Made by a program: the position numbers and the translations under genes. This document shows, in pieces, positions 1 through 9,894 of a stretch of 64,000 nucleotides of DNA (position 1 is its first letter; every line of letters begins with the position of its first letter). The notes under the pieces are model-generated. The model was not told the origin of the DNA. It did not search any database and saw only the letters and a program-made list of their open reading frames with translations. Origin of the DNA: Rusavskia elegans (Eukaryota > Ascomycota > Lecanoromycetes > Teloschistales > Teloschistaceae); the NCBI GenBank assembly GCA_011316305.1, contig SAUG01000061.1:186001-250000 (forward strand), given 5' to 3'.

Positions 1-3000
1 CCCCCGGCCCAGCTCCGCATCCCCATCCTGGACATCCACCGCCCACTGCGCCACAAACGCACTCAGGACCGTCCGCCTATCAATCCACTCCCCGGCCCCC
101 TTACCCCATTGCTTTTTATTCCCACCTTGGAATAACGCTTCTTCCACGCCCTTGAACGTACCTCTCTTGTATAGCGTCTGCATGAAGCGTTCCACAACCG
201 TACAATCAGTCTTCGTGATCTTTTTAGCCCATTGGTTCACACTGACGACGGTGCCGAGCCAAGAGGCTGAGAGCGATTTGGAATCGTACGGATACGCGGA
301 GGGAGTGGTGGAGATTTGGCGAGTGATGTGGATGAGAGCCCACCAGTGGGAGGGTTGCCAGGGCATGTAGGATGGTACGGGTCCGACATCGACTTCTGAG
401 AGTTTGATGATTTTCTTGGGTTTAGTTGGGAGGGGGATAGCTGCCGCTGCTGTTGAAGTGGAAGATGTGTTGGTCCATATTGGTAGGAGAGATGTTACAC
501 AGGTGAACCAGGAGGAAGGGGCTGGTGGAAGTGGAGGAGCAGATACTTCGGTAAGAGAATCCGACGTTTTTGTTTCTGCTGTGAATCTTACTTTCTTTGA
601 GGTGCTGGCTTTGGGTGTTCGTGCGAGGCAGGATGGTGTTCGTGGTTCGGGTACCTCCTCGGATATGCCTGTTTTTGATGATGCGGGTGTGTTGACGTCG
701 AACATATCCACCTGAGTTCCTTCGTCTAGTGGACTGGTAATGTCGTCTTGCATGAAGTGGTGGCTGAGGAGAGTCGACTCGATATCCTCGTCGTCGGTGA
801 AAGAATCATCGCTATCCTCAGCTTCGTAGGTCGAATCTTCCGAGTCACTACTGTCGAATGGTTGGTTCAGGAAAGTCTGTCTCTGCTGGTGAGAAGGACT
901 TTTCTCAACTTGAGCCTCTTCCTCGCTCGTCGGCGATGGCAGTGATACTTCCAGAGCCGATTTTGAATCTTTAGAAATAGATTGTCCTTCTATATCATCG
1001 CTTGCTCCATCGGCGTTCAAGGCTGAGAACCCAGGCATCGACGACTCAGAGACCCTGGAGTCCACTACGTTGTGCCGCATGGGGACTACGGGTTTTGGGC
1101 GTGGGGCCCCAGCGTAACTCGGTTGCCAGAAGAGGTCCGAGTCATTGGGTGCCGGACTTGAGCTTTGTATATCTTGAGTCTTACGCATCCATGGACTGGG
1201 TATCTGACTCCTACGTGGTTTCCTTGGCTCATTCTGAAGAAAGATGGGAGGGATATCTGAAGTTAACGGATGGGAACCAGAAACCTGGGCTTCCTCTTGC
1301 CAAATATCACCGTCGTCTTCGTACGTTGCTTCGGCGGAGCCTTCCTCCTCGTCATCGCTTTCAATGACGATTACTTGGCTTGAGTTGGCCTCGCGGATCT
1401 GCTTGCTGATCGCTTCGCGCTCTCGTTGATATCCCACTTCTCTCTCCAACATCGTCTGGTTGATGGATGATAGCTCGTCTTCAATGATGTCAGCCCCAGT
1501 TGCAGATACCTTGGCCAGATTCGCCTGTACAGCATTAGACTGCATTGTGTCAAATTTCCAGCTCATTCGATCATTGTATACACTTGCCTCGCTTCTAGCA
1601 GGGCTTGGTAGTTGAGGATTAGAGAACGGGGGCGACTTCATCAATGCCCCATCTGGGATCTTGAGGCTATACTTCTCCGTTGCAGGCAGCTCAGGATGTT
1701 TGACCTTTGAGTTGGGAGCAAACACATCTTCGTTGGCTTGCTCACCAGAACGGCCGATTTTTGGATTCTGTCTCTTAGCGAGCTCTTCACCAAGTCTCAA
1801 CCCTGCTCGGAGCTCTCGACAGGTGCCAGGGCCAAAGCCGTTGAAGAGTTGGTCTAGTCGCTCCTTGGGTGACGTTGTCGAAGACATTGGCGAGGAATGG
1901 TTGAGCCATGGCGTCAATGTCGCTGGATTCTGGCGCTGTCTTGCCGGGCTCAAGACACCCTGTAGGGCAATCCCGGCACGTACTACACGAGCAAGCCTCG
2001 GTGTTCCGGATGTTGCTTTGTTCAGCTCTCCTGCAGATTTCTGCACAGCTGCGACCTTTAGTGGTGGAGGTGGCAGAGGTGAATGGTCGGAATCCGATGG
2101 CGTTACATGTCTCTTTGAAAACAAGCGCGGAGATCTTTCTAGGGGAGGTTCGGGCCCTGGTGCCACCCCTGACGAACCTTGTGCTGATGGTAGAGATGAT
2201 ATGGATACCATGCTGAAGCCTTCGCTCTCAATGATGGAATCGAATTCTACTTGCTGATCTTCAACGTCCGAAGATCCTCTTTTCGTACAATCAGGATCAA
2301 CTGTGTGACTGCCCGGTACTGTGCACGGGGTTTTCTTTCTCTTGTCCAAGGTCGACGGGGCAGGAGGTTGACTTGCATTCTTCTTTTGACTACTCTGAGC
2401 AGAGGACGACAGTCCTAAGGTGTCCATACTCTTCCTGGGTCTTCCTCGGCCGCGCTTGGGTGATGGTGATGACTTCCCCGCAGGAGCATCAACCACTGGC
2501 TCTCCTTGTGCTTGAGCACCGCGTTCTGCTTGGCCTTTCGAGGTTGAGCGACGCTTTCCCGAGCTGTTGTTTGACTTCCTAGGGGTACCGTTGGTGTTTC
2601 TTCGGACCGGTGATGACTCGTCCTCTGCTTTAAGAGGCACGGTTGTGGTGAATGTTCGTTCGGCGAAATGTCTGGAGGGTGAACACTGGGGAATGCTGGA
2701 CCCCTCTGGATGATTGTTTTGCTCCGCTTGTACGGTAATCCGTATCTGCCATGGACTCTGCTCCTTTTCGATGGCCCCCACATTTCTCTCTGGTGAGTTG
2801 AGTCGAGAATTCGGTAAGGCAGGCGTAGTGATATGGATGTCATGCGCTTGTACGTTGCCAGCCGTCGTGCTCAAGGCCTTACGCGGCGGACTCCGTCTGG
2901 TCCTGGCTTTTACCGGGGACGAAGCATTTTCCGAGATGCCTAGAGGATCTGGTGAAGAGTCCCCTTGCAGATTGATTAAAGGCATTTGGCTTGTCTTGTT

Positions 3001-3027
3001 CCCTCGCGGTATGGTAGACTTGGCCAT
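1..3027 (-). CDS. Large AT-hook protein, partial at left edge
   Basis: A single uninterrupted minus-strand frame runs from an ATG at 3027 to the window edge: 1009 codons with no stop and no need for an intron, so the C-terminus is missing. Most of it is Ser/Pro/charged and looks disordered. An AT-hook (KRGRGRPRKS) lies near residues 190-203, pointing to minor-groove DNA binding and a nuclear role. A KKVRF motif near residue 814 fits the RVxF docking pattern for protein phosphatase 1, which is inference. Several acidic patches with DSDDSE-like character sit around residues 740-770. From about residue 880 the protein turns ordered and Trp-rich (YMPWQPSHWWALIHIT, then a Lys/Trp-rich helical stretch) and continues beyond the window; this is probably the conserved domain. 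I do not recognise the family. All plus-strand frames across this stretch are shadows. Confidence 0.8.
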   Translation of the reverse strand, partial: MAKSTIPRGNKTSQMPLINLQGDSSPDPLGISENASSPVKARTRRSPPRKALSTTAGNVQAHDIHITTPALPNSRLNSPERNVGAIEKEQSPWQIRITVQAEQNNHPEGSSIPQCSPSRHFAERTFTTTVPLKAEDESSPVRRNTNGTPRKSNNSSGKRRSTSKGQAERGAQAQGEPVVDAPAGKSSPSPKRGRGRPRKSMDTLGLSSSAQSSQKKNASQPPAPSTLDKRKKTPCTVPGSHTVDPDCTKRGSSDVEDQQVEFDSIIESEGFSMVSISSLPSAQGSSGVAPGPEPPLERSPRLFSKRHVTPSDSDHSPLPPPPLKVAAVQKSAGELNKATSGTPRLARVVRAGIALQGVLSPARQRQNPATLTPWLNHSSPMSSTTSPKERLDQLFNGFGPGTCRELRAGLRLGEELAKRQNPKIGRSGEQANEDVFAPNSKVKHPELPATEKYSLKIPDGALMKSPPFSNPQLPSPARSEASVYNDRMSWKFDTMQSNAVQANLAKVSATGADIIEDELSSINQTMLEREVGYQREREAISKQIREANSSQVIVIESDDEEEGSAEATYEDDGDIWQEEAQVSGSHPLTSDIPPIFLQNEPRKPRRSQIPSPWMRKTQDIQSSSPAPNDSDLFWQPSYAGAPRPKPVVPMRHNVVDSRVSESSMPGFSALNADGASDDIEGQSISKDSKSALEVSLPSPTSEEEAQVEKSPSHQQRQTFLNQPFDSSDSEDSTYEAEDSDDSFTDDEDIESTLLSHHFMQDDITSPLDEGTQVDMFDVNTPASSKTGISEEVPEPRTPSCLARTPKASTSKKVRFTAETKTSDSLTEVSAPPLPPAPSSWFTCVTSLLPIWTNTSSTSTAAAAIPLPTKPKKIIKLSEVDVGPVPSYMPWQPSHWWALIHITRQISTTPSAYPYDSKSLSASWLGTVVSVNQWAKKITKTDCTVVERFMQTLYKRGTFKGVEEALFQGGNKKQWGKGAGEWIDRRTVLSAFVAQWAVDVQDGDAELGRG

Positions 3028-3144
3028 ACTAAGGCACGAGGTGTAAACAAAGCCCCGCCAGCGCCAATCGCATCCGCCTAACGCGCGTGTCCACGTGACC
3101 AACTGTCCCTGTCCAGTACTATGGGCGCTGTAGGCAGCCTTTTT

Positions 3145-4100
3145 ATGATGGATGCACCCCTAGCACACTTCAATTTCTTGGATCTTCCTAACGAGATCCT
3201 GCTGAACATCGTTGAGCACGAAGTATTTCATGAAGATGTTCTCGACTGTTCTTGAATTGCAAAACCAGCTCGTACAAAACACCTGCACAGGAAGAGGAAT
3301 TTGTCTACCCTCTTTGTTGGCGATGTGCACGTCTATCGATCCACGGAAAAGCGGATCGTGCCACGCGAGGTACATCCCATCTATGCTCTACGAGAACTAC
3401 TTGCCAGTTTTGATGCCGCCGCCGATTATTGCAAGACTCCCAGGGTTGGAGGTATTGATCCGAAGGCCGTGTGACAGGCGAATACGATGACAATGTCGTG
3501 GACGAAGCGGTGACAATCACGAGACACCTTTACCCCCAACTTCCAGTCTGGATAAGATCCACCCAGAAGCAAGCACAATCTAGCCTCTTCATCATCTCTG
3601 AACGTCCGAGATAGGATGATTCCACCCAATGTATCACTGAGAAGAAACGCTCTCAAGAAAAGTTCGGAACATAGGAACATGATATCTCTTCCTCTGCTAG
3701 CGTTCCCTTAGCCCTCGCAGCTCATAGTATTCCCTGCCATATCTTGTTGTGTCCAAATTCGTTGTTATACAAAGGAGCAGCTAGCCATCACCATCCGAGC
3801 AATCCTCAGGACGATTTTCTTCACAGATGTAGCGGCGGTGTTACGCCCTTATTGCGTTCGTGTCGTAAATTGAGGAGTCTCGAAGAGCCTTTGAACCACG
3901 CGTTCTAGCAATTGAACGGCTACCAGCATTCTATCGCTGTGTCTCCACAATATTATCCTGGAAGATATCGTGTGGCCTCTTCGGTGCAGTGACGACAGGG
4001 CAGAAGCCACAACTCCAAAGTAGCAGCCTGGTCTCTTCGATGAGTCTCAACAAACTCGATTGCCATGGTCCCATAGCTTGAGAATAGCTCGGTTCGGATG
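3145..4100 (+). pseudogene. Decayed F-box-like gene
   Basis: Two tandem ATGs at 3145/3148 open a frame whose first residues contain LDLPNEILLNIVEH, a textbook F-box start. The frame stops at TGA 3253 after 36 codons. The same frame then runs open for about 70 more codons to a stop near 3469. Coding-looking blocks follow in other frames: about 3470-3610 (YDDNVVDEAV...YPQLPVW), about 3780-3870, and about 3870-4080. The blocks cannot be joined by convincing introns, so I read it as a degraded F-box protein gene (SCF substrate adaptor family) with several stops and frame changes. It could instead be a real gene with unusual introns. No replacement copy is seen in the window. Confidence 0.35.
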
Positions 4101-4164
4101 ATGGATGAACAAATCCTTCGCATCCACCCCTAGTCTTCACCTTGTGAGGATCCTGTGATAGCCT

Positions 4165-4659
4165 CTATAGAGCTTCCTCCAAGCTGTCAAGGTACTCTTT
4201 GGCCCACTTGGCTTCGAGAGGGTCGCCAGGCAGCACGCTGGCTACCACGGCTAGAAGCTTCACCCGGTCGATTGGGCTGAAGGGGGGTAGGGAGGTCGGA
4301 TAGCGCGTTTTGAGGGCGGTGAGGAGGAGATTTAGGTTGAAGTCGAAATAGGTTGCTCTGGCTGCAACGAGGTGGTCGACGACCGCGCGGGTAGACATGG
4401 TTGTTGCGGATGTGCTACCGTCTGGTTTAGCTTGCAGCTGTAGCTGTTGCGGGAGCATGTACGTACGCAAGGGCTTTTGGGCTTGTGTTGCTGGTGAAAG
4501 AAGAAGAAGAAGAAGAAGAAGCGATGACTGCGAGGCATACTTATCTGTGAAAATTTCTACGTTAGTTGAGTCATCGGTAGAAGGATGCGTCATATTGCTG
4601 AGCAAATTGAATTGAAATTCCATGGAACCGTTATTTGCGTCAACTGAACTGGGGTACAA
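4165..4659 (-). CDS. Small hypothetical protein with poly-Leu run
   Basis: A 164-codon minus-strand frame. The N-terminal half includes eight consecutive leucines encoded by a pure GAA/CTT microsatellite at 4498-4521. The C-terminal half (from an internal ATG at 4398, about 77 residues) has normal composition and ends LPGDPLEAKWAKEYLDSLEEAL-like, suggesting a helical domain. The family is not recognised. The true start may be the internal ATG, or an upstream exon may exist. The poly-Leu segment could act as a hydrophobic helix, or the repeat may simply lie in untranslated sequence. Confidence 0.35.
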   Translation of the reverse strand: MYPSSVDANNGSMEFQFNLLSNMTHPSTDDSTNVEIFTDKYASQSSLLLLLLLLSPATQAQKPLRTYMLPQQLQLQAKPDGSTSATTMSTRAVVDHLVAARATYFDFNLNLLLTALKTRYPTSLPPFSPIDRVKLLAVVASVLPGDPLEAKWAKEYLDSLEEAL

Positions 4660-5123
4660 GTTCTGCTACCGTGTATTCAATGCTGGTGTACCAACGCTTG
4701 ATTTGCTCACCGAACCACTGGTTCACCGGGCACCAAAACCAAAACAAATTAACTAAATAGAGCTTCCTAGTGCAGTTCAGCTCACCGTAAGTATCGACAT
4801 GCTACGAATCCGACTGGTGCTGATACAATCTTTTCACAAGAAAGCAGCCCCAGCTGAAGAAATTCTATGCGTAAGGATTCGCACTGCCATCGATGTTGAT
4901 CGCGCACCCCTTAGATTTAGCCGTCGTACAACCGCGTTCTGCATAGCTCACGATATTCGACAAGAAACATCCGCAGGCAACGGCAGAGACGGGACAGCAG
5001 TACTGCTGACGAGCGATGATGAGTATACAGCGTTGCACTCAATCTGAGAGACGGGGGTTGTCTCAAAAAGCCAGAAAGGAAACCATATCCAGCTGATCTC
5101 CAACCATCTCGACCTCAAAATTT
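4660..5123. other. Intergenic, no gene seen
   Basis: An 82-codon plus frame at 4799-5047 is the only sizeable frame and shows no recognisable feature. The stretch just before 5124 is probably the promoter and leader of the secreted-protein gene. Confidence 0.4.
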
Positions 5124-5900
5124 ATGCTTCTCTCAGCGTCACTGCCCAGAATGTTATCCTTATTGTTCCTTTCAACTTCTTTTGTCGCCTCTGTCCCGCT
5201 ACAACCCGGCGACCTCGCCCAAAATCCAACCTATTTGTCCTGCCCAGACGTCATCAAAACGTTTTCTGAACCCGGCCTCTACAACGTCGTATATGACTAA
5301 CGATCCCAAATTCGTCTACGACCCCGCAGATTCCACCTCGACCGACCAACAGATCTTCCCATCCTCCGCGTGGACGTCCGACGAATGCAAACCCGCTCTC
5401 GAAGCCGTCTGCCAGGGCACTCTTGCCGGCAGCTGGACCTGGGGCTGGCATAGCACCAAAGGAGTCACATGCCAAGCAGGCATCTCTCAGGACAGTAACA
5501 TCTATGGTCCCCCAATGGCGGTAAAGGTCTCCTGGAATCGGCATGCTGCAGGAGCAATATTGAAGTTATGCGAAATGTACCGCAGAATTCCCTGCGGTCT
5601 TCCTCCACCGAGCCGGAATCTACCTCACCGTTCGAGGCTCGGAATGGGAACAGATTGAGCGTCAATATCGCGCCAGGAGAATTTCCATTCACGGAATCTT
5701 CCGATAAGTATGGATCCCTGGTCGATGCCAACGGTGTGCAGGTGACGGCGGGCAGTACGTCGTATATTTTACAAGCGTATGCAAGACCCCTGGCATCCGA
5801 TATTCTTTTAGACATTTTCCGCTGACGATGGATTCGATATAGTGTTGGTGCGCCCTACCCTTTCAAAGCGCGATATTGTACGCGAGATGATACCAAATAG
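5124..5900 (+). CDS. Small secreted protein, four exons
   Basis: My exon model is 5124-5288, 5353-5520, 5586-5776 and 5843-5900, giving 193 residues. The three introns (64, 65 and 66 nt) start GTATAT, GTAAAG and GTATGC and end CAG, CAG and TAG. The first contains a GACTAAC branch site, the third GCTGAC. Each join restores an open frame, which supports the model. The N-terminus is a clear signal peptide: an LSLLFLSTSFVASV core, probably cleaved before or near VPLQPG. The mature chain is rich in Pro/Ser/Thr, has about five cysteines (CPDV, DECK, VCQG, TCQAG, YCTR) and a GTLAGSWTWGWHS stretch. The length and cysteines fit a fungal secreted effector-like or cell-wall protein. No family is recognised and no enzyme motif is seen. 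Reading straight through any single frame hits stops. Confidence 0.6.
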
Positions 5901-7478
5901 GATCTGGCACTGAACATTGGGCGAGATGAGTGGTGTGTTTGCCATTATTGAGAGGGGCTTCTTGGGTGAATTGGAAAATATGCAGTTTCGCTAATGTACG
6001 TACTGCTGATCCCCGGGGGAGAGGATCGAGAAGATAATGAAGATCATCCCAGTCATTACATAGAATGAAATTTTTCCGGATAGTCGATGTTTGAGATGCT
6101 GGCCAAGCACAAACGATAGGATTTGCGCACAGAAGCTCCTACAGTCCAGACCTCTGCAATAATGAGAGGAAGGTTCGACGCCATCGAAGTCTTGGACGCA
6201 GTGCTTAGTAACGCTGGCAGTACCTACTAACTACCGAGGCTACCTACAACGTACATTTCATGCATGCGACTGAGCGCATTAGCTTTTCAATTATCTGCAG
6301 GGAAATGCAGGTTTTCTGTTCAAAGGAGTGTTGATTCCAGGGAGACGTTATGTACTGTTGCTAATCGATCACGATTCCAACATTGACCAGGGACTCAAGA
6401 TCTCGTTGTGCATGATAATTCTGTAGCTGATGGGGCAATGTTCTCCACTAGTTGCAGATGCAGGTAAAACGGTCGGCCATGCCAGTGGTCAATCTTAGTC
6501 TGTCCTCCAATAATCGGCGTGTCCCCAGCGGCACAGTCGGTCTGTGGGAGTCTGGTCTCTTGCGGCGTCGGCAGCCCGAGGCAGTTGAAGGAGCTGGATA
6601 GGACATGACTTGGTGGTGGCTACGGCAATGACGGGACACCACCATCTGTTGCCTCGTTGCAGCAGCTCTGGTTTGGAAACTTTGATCGTGCTGCAGGGAA
6701 ACATGAAGGTCGGTTTCAGGTTCTAGAGGAGTGAAAGTGATTGGTGGAGGATTGGGCGGGAGCTCAGACTCAGAGCGGGAGTGTCGAAGCTTACCGTAAG
6801 GTATTCTAGGCCGTGGCGCTACTCTTGTTTGGCCACCTTTGCAACACGCTATAAGCGGCGACTATTTTAGTAGCTCTTGGCGTTCTCCATCAGAACCAGT
6901 AGCCTAGCAAAACAGACCAACCTATAACTGTTTTCGAGAATTGAGAAGTATTAATCAGAGGAGGACCATCATCTAAGAAAAGTTCCGACGAAAAAGCGTA
7001 GGAAAGCAGGCGTTGTGGCCTAAATCCGTTAATATCCGTGTTGCAAAAGTGGGTGTATTGCAAAGGTGGCAAAACAAGAGTAGCGAGGCTAATCCGATTA
7101 GATCCCTGCTTCCCGCAATCGGCCCTTCTAGATGTGATTTCGGACATTAGTCCCGGCAACAGCAACCAACCTAAGTTTACGACTTTCCATCAGACAGCCG
7201 CCCGCCTTTTCTTGCCTCGATTATTTACTTACCTCTTCCGTCGGTCTCTGTGCTTGTCTGTCTATACCAGTCCGTCGATCACTCCCCTTCTTGATTCTCT
7301 CGATAGTTGCACCTTTGCTATTGGACCATCGGGTTTTTGCATATCCCAATCACAATACCTTTGTTTGGACACTGTTGGCTTCACCACCTCGAATAACACC
7401 GGACTAAGCCAGCTCGCTCCTCTTGCTCTTCCTGGAGCATCCTCACACAGACCGAAAGCAGAGGATGAGAGCTTGTCG
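5901..7478. other. Intergenic and leader region
   Basis: No convincing gene. Minus-strand frames at 6448-6704 and 6890-7165 lack features. The last 300 bases (about 7190-7440) are CT-rich on the plus strand, typical of a filamentous-fungal promoter or leader. The long frame that begins at 7038 is therefore likely non-coding upstream of 7479. Confidence 0.45.
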
Positions 7479-9272
7479 ATGACAGCGATTGACATGATCT
7501 GGCAGATGCCAGACCAAACCATACCTACAGATGATGCTAGCCCGCCAGTCCTCAATCCTCCGGGCATCCTAAGGAGCTCCTCCGACTCTGTAGTGAACAG
7601 TAAGATAGGACCAGGCGAGAAGCTCTTACGATTCGATGGCCGGAGGTCCACCAGCAAAGAGCACCAACGACTGCGGGATGATGTTACCGTTGATACAATT
7701 GAACAAGGCACCCTGGTAGTCGCTGCTCGGGCAACTTCGCCCTTAAAGGCACCACCTCAGCCAAAGACAGCAACACTCGCCACCAAAGCCAAGCAACAAC
7801 ATTTGCAGTTGCCCTCCTTCCAGGCCTTGGGTATTGCGAATCCATATCCAATCAGTATTTTGACCCCTCCCGAGGAGCCTACCTCTCTCAACTGGACATC
7901 GCCAGATGTGGACTACACACCCACCGCATCCAGCTCAATACGGGGCAACACCCGTACAAGCAACGCCCGTCAAAGTCGGGTCCCCAGCACCTCGATCCTT
8001 GGAGCGAGCAACGACGATACGACCCCGACACAAGCTACTTCGGTGGGCTCCTTGATCTCACCATCTGTTCCTTCGGAGCAGAGACCTGGCAGTAATTCAT
8101 CCAACTCGAGCACGGCGACAGAAGTCGCCTCCAATATGCCTTGGCTGAATCAAGCACTTGGTTTCGTCTGTGAGTGAATTTTCTTGAACGCGAATGTCGG
8201 TGAATACAATGGCTGAACTATCCCAGTGGATCTTGTACCCTCTGGCGACGACGCTACAGGCGAAGTTCGCATCCTCAACCAAGTTCAACCACGTCCATTA
8301 CCTCAAAATGTGCTCATCGTGCCTTCAGCGTTGACCGGGGTCATCAATGCCCTTCAGGCGACTTTTGAACGATTCAGCGCTACACGATACATTGATGTCA
8401 CATACGCAGTCCCTGGGAAGTACAGCTTCGGGCAGCTCCCCAGTAGTCCCGTGACAACGCCCAACCGACCGGCAGCAACCGCGAGCATGGGTGATTATTT
8501 CTCCATGCCAAAGACGGTCGTTTACGCAAAAGGGACTTACGCTGCCACGTACGCCGAAGCGTGCCAGAGTCTTGCCAGTAATCCGAGCAACAAAGGATCG
8601 CCCCAGACCGTGGTTGCGCCTTCGACCATTACCATTTCCACATTGGAACGGTTCATTCCGCCAGCCACCAGACAAGAATACGAGCATCTATTCACGATGG
8701 ATGAGCCATCGGCGCTCGTTGATCGCATGTCTGAACTGAAGCCCAACGGCGGGTGCATGGTCTTCATTTACCCTACCAAGCAGGGAGCCAGCACGTTCAA
8801 GCACAACTACGTCGGACCAATCCTGGGCCCAGTACTCAGCACGATGATCGGAGTGCGATGTATACCGGAAAACGTGGCTGAGAAAATCAACAAGCTTGAG
8901 GCCATGGATGTGATGTCAAGATACGAGCTGCTACTGAGTCGGGTCAAGCAATTGATCACAAACATGAACGAGAAAGGCAGCAGTACCATGCGTGGATTCA
9001 GTCTGGCCATGGCCAGTAAAGAAAAGGTGCACCTGGGTCGAGGAGTTTGGGCGGAGTGGTTCCTGGAGCAGGAACTCCCTCGCTTCCGTCAAGTTGTGGA
9101 TGACTACTACGGGCGCACTCCGGGGAGAGGGCTGCCACAGGCGTACAATCAGGATTATACCGCGGCAGGAATGGTGGCCGAAATCATTGATGGGATCAAG
9201 GAACGGCCGTACGACGGTGGAGAGCCCCAGGAGGGAATCGAAGTCGGGGTCTTTGTCATCAAACGGGAATGA
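7479..9272 (+). CDS. Hypothetical conserved-looking protein, two exons
   Basis: Exons are 7479-8169 and 8227-9272; the 57-nt intron has a perfect GTGAGT donor and CCCAG acceptor. The product is 578 residues. The start is the ATG giving MTAIDMIWQMPDQ; the open frame upstream is CT-rich leader. The first ~230 residues are low-complexity Ser/Thr/Pro with DGRRSTSKEHQRLRDD. The C-terminal ~340 residues are ordered: NVLIVPSALTGVINALQATFERF, a pore-free alpha/beta-looking region with GGCMVFIYPTKQGASTF, and a terminal VGVFVIKRE. There is no signal peptide or membrane helix, so it is likely cytosolic or nuclear. I do not recognise the fold. It has the look of a conserved ascomycete protein of unknown function. 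Confidence 0.65.
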
Positions 9273-9894
9273 TGATTGCACGCGCATGAGAGCGACGGCG
9301 TTGGCGTGGCGGACTTGTGATACCTTTGCAGCATATGGGCAGGATAAGGTAACGGAGAAGGGCTGGGATGGTGTACAAACATAATAAGCTGTGTACGGAT
9401 ATGAGATAAATGGTCGTGTTGACCGCCCGTCGTTCGAGTAGTCTCAACCGATTACTCCCGTTTACATTGATTCTCCTTCATCTGAGTCATCTTAGTCAGG
9501 ACTCTCAGATAACAAGTCGTCCTAAACGCCAGGGTGACTCAGACTCAGCCCAACCAGGTACGAGAAGCTTGCTTGATTCGGTCGTTACCGATCTTTTCGG
9601 ACCGGGATATAAACCATTGACCAATGGCATCATCAGAATTAACTGTTTGGGACCAAAATGGAGTCAGTGGACCCTTGCACCATGCTTAAGTCCGTGCCGA
9701 CAGACCGCTACTTACCTTAAGCTTTCCTATCTTAGGCTATGACGTGCTTTGTTCTGCTTACAAAACCACCAAAATATGAGAGTAATATGCATGTATGAAT
9801 ATCTGACGTGAGCCTATATAATCATATAATCTATGACGGTCTATTGACTTTCCTTCATTGTTCAATCCTTTGCATCAGGCTTGGTCGCTATGTT
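9273..9894. promoter_or_regulatory. Upstream region of PDR transporter gene
   Basis: No gene here. TATATAATCATATAATC at about 9815-9831 is a plausible TATA-type element 65-80 bases upstream of the chosen start. No drug-response element of known consensus could be assigned with confidence. Confidence 0.3.

Noticed and set aside
152..3046. Several plus-strand frames over the left 3 kb
   Set aside because: They lie opposite one continuous 1009-codon minus-strand frame with an AT-hook and are its shadows.
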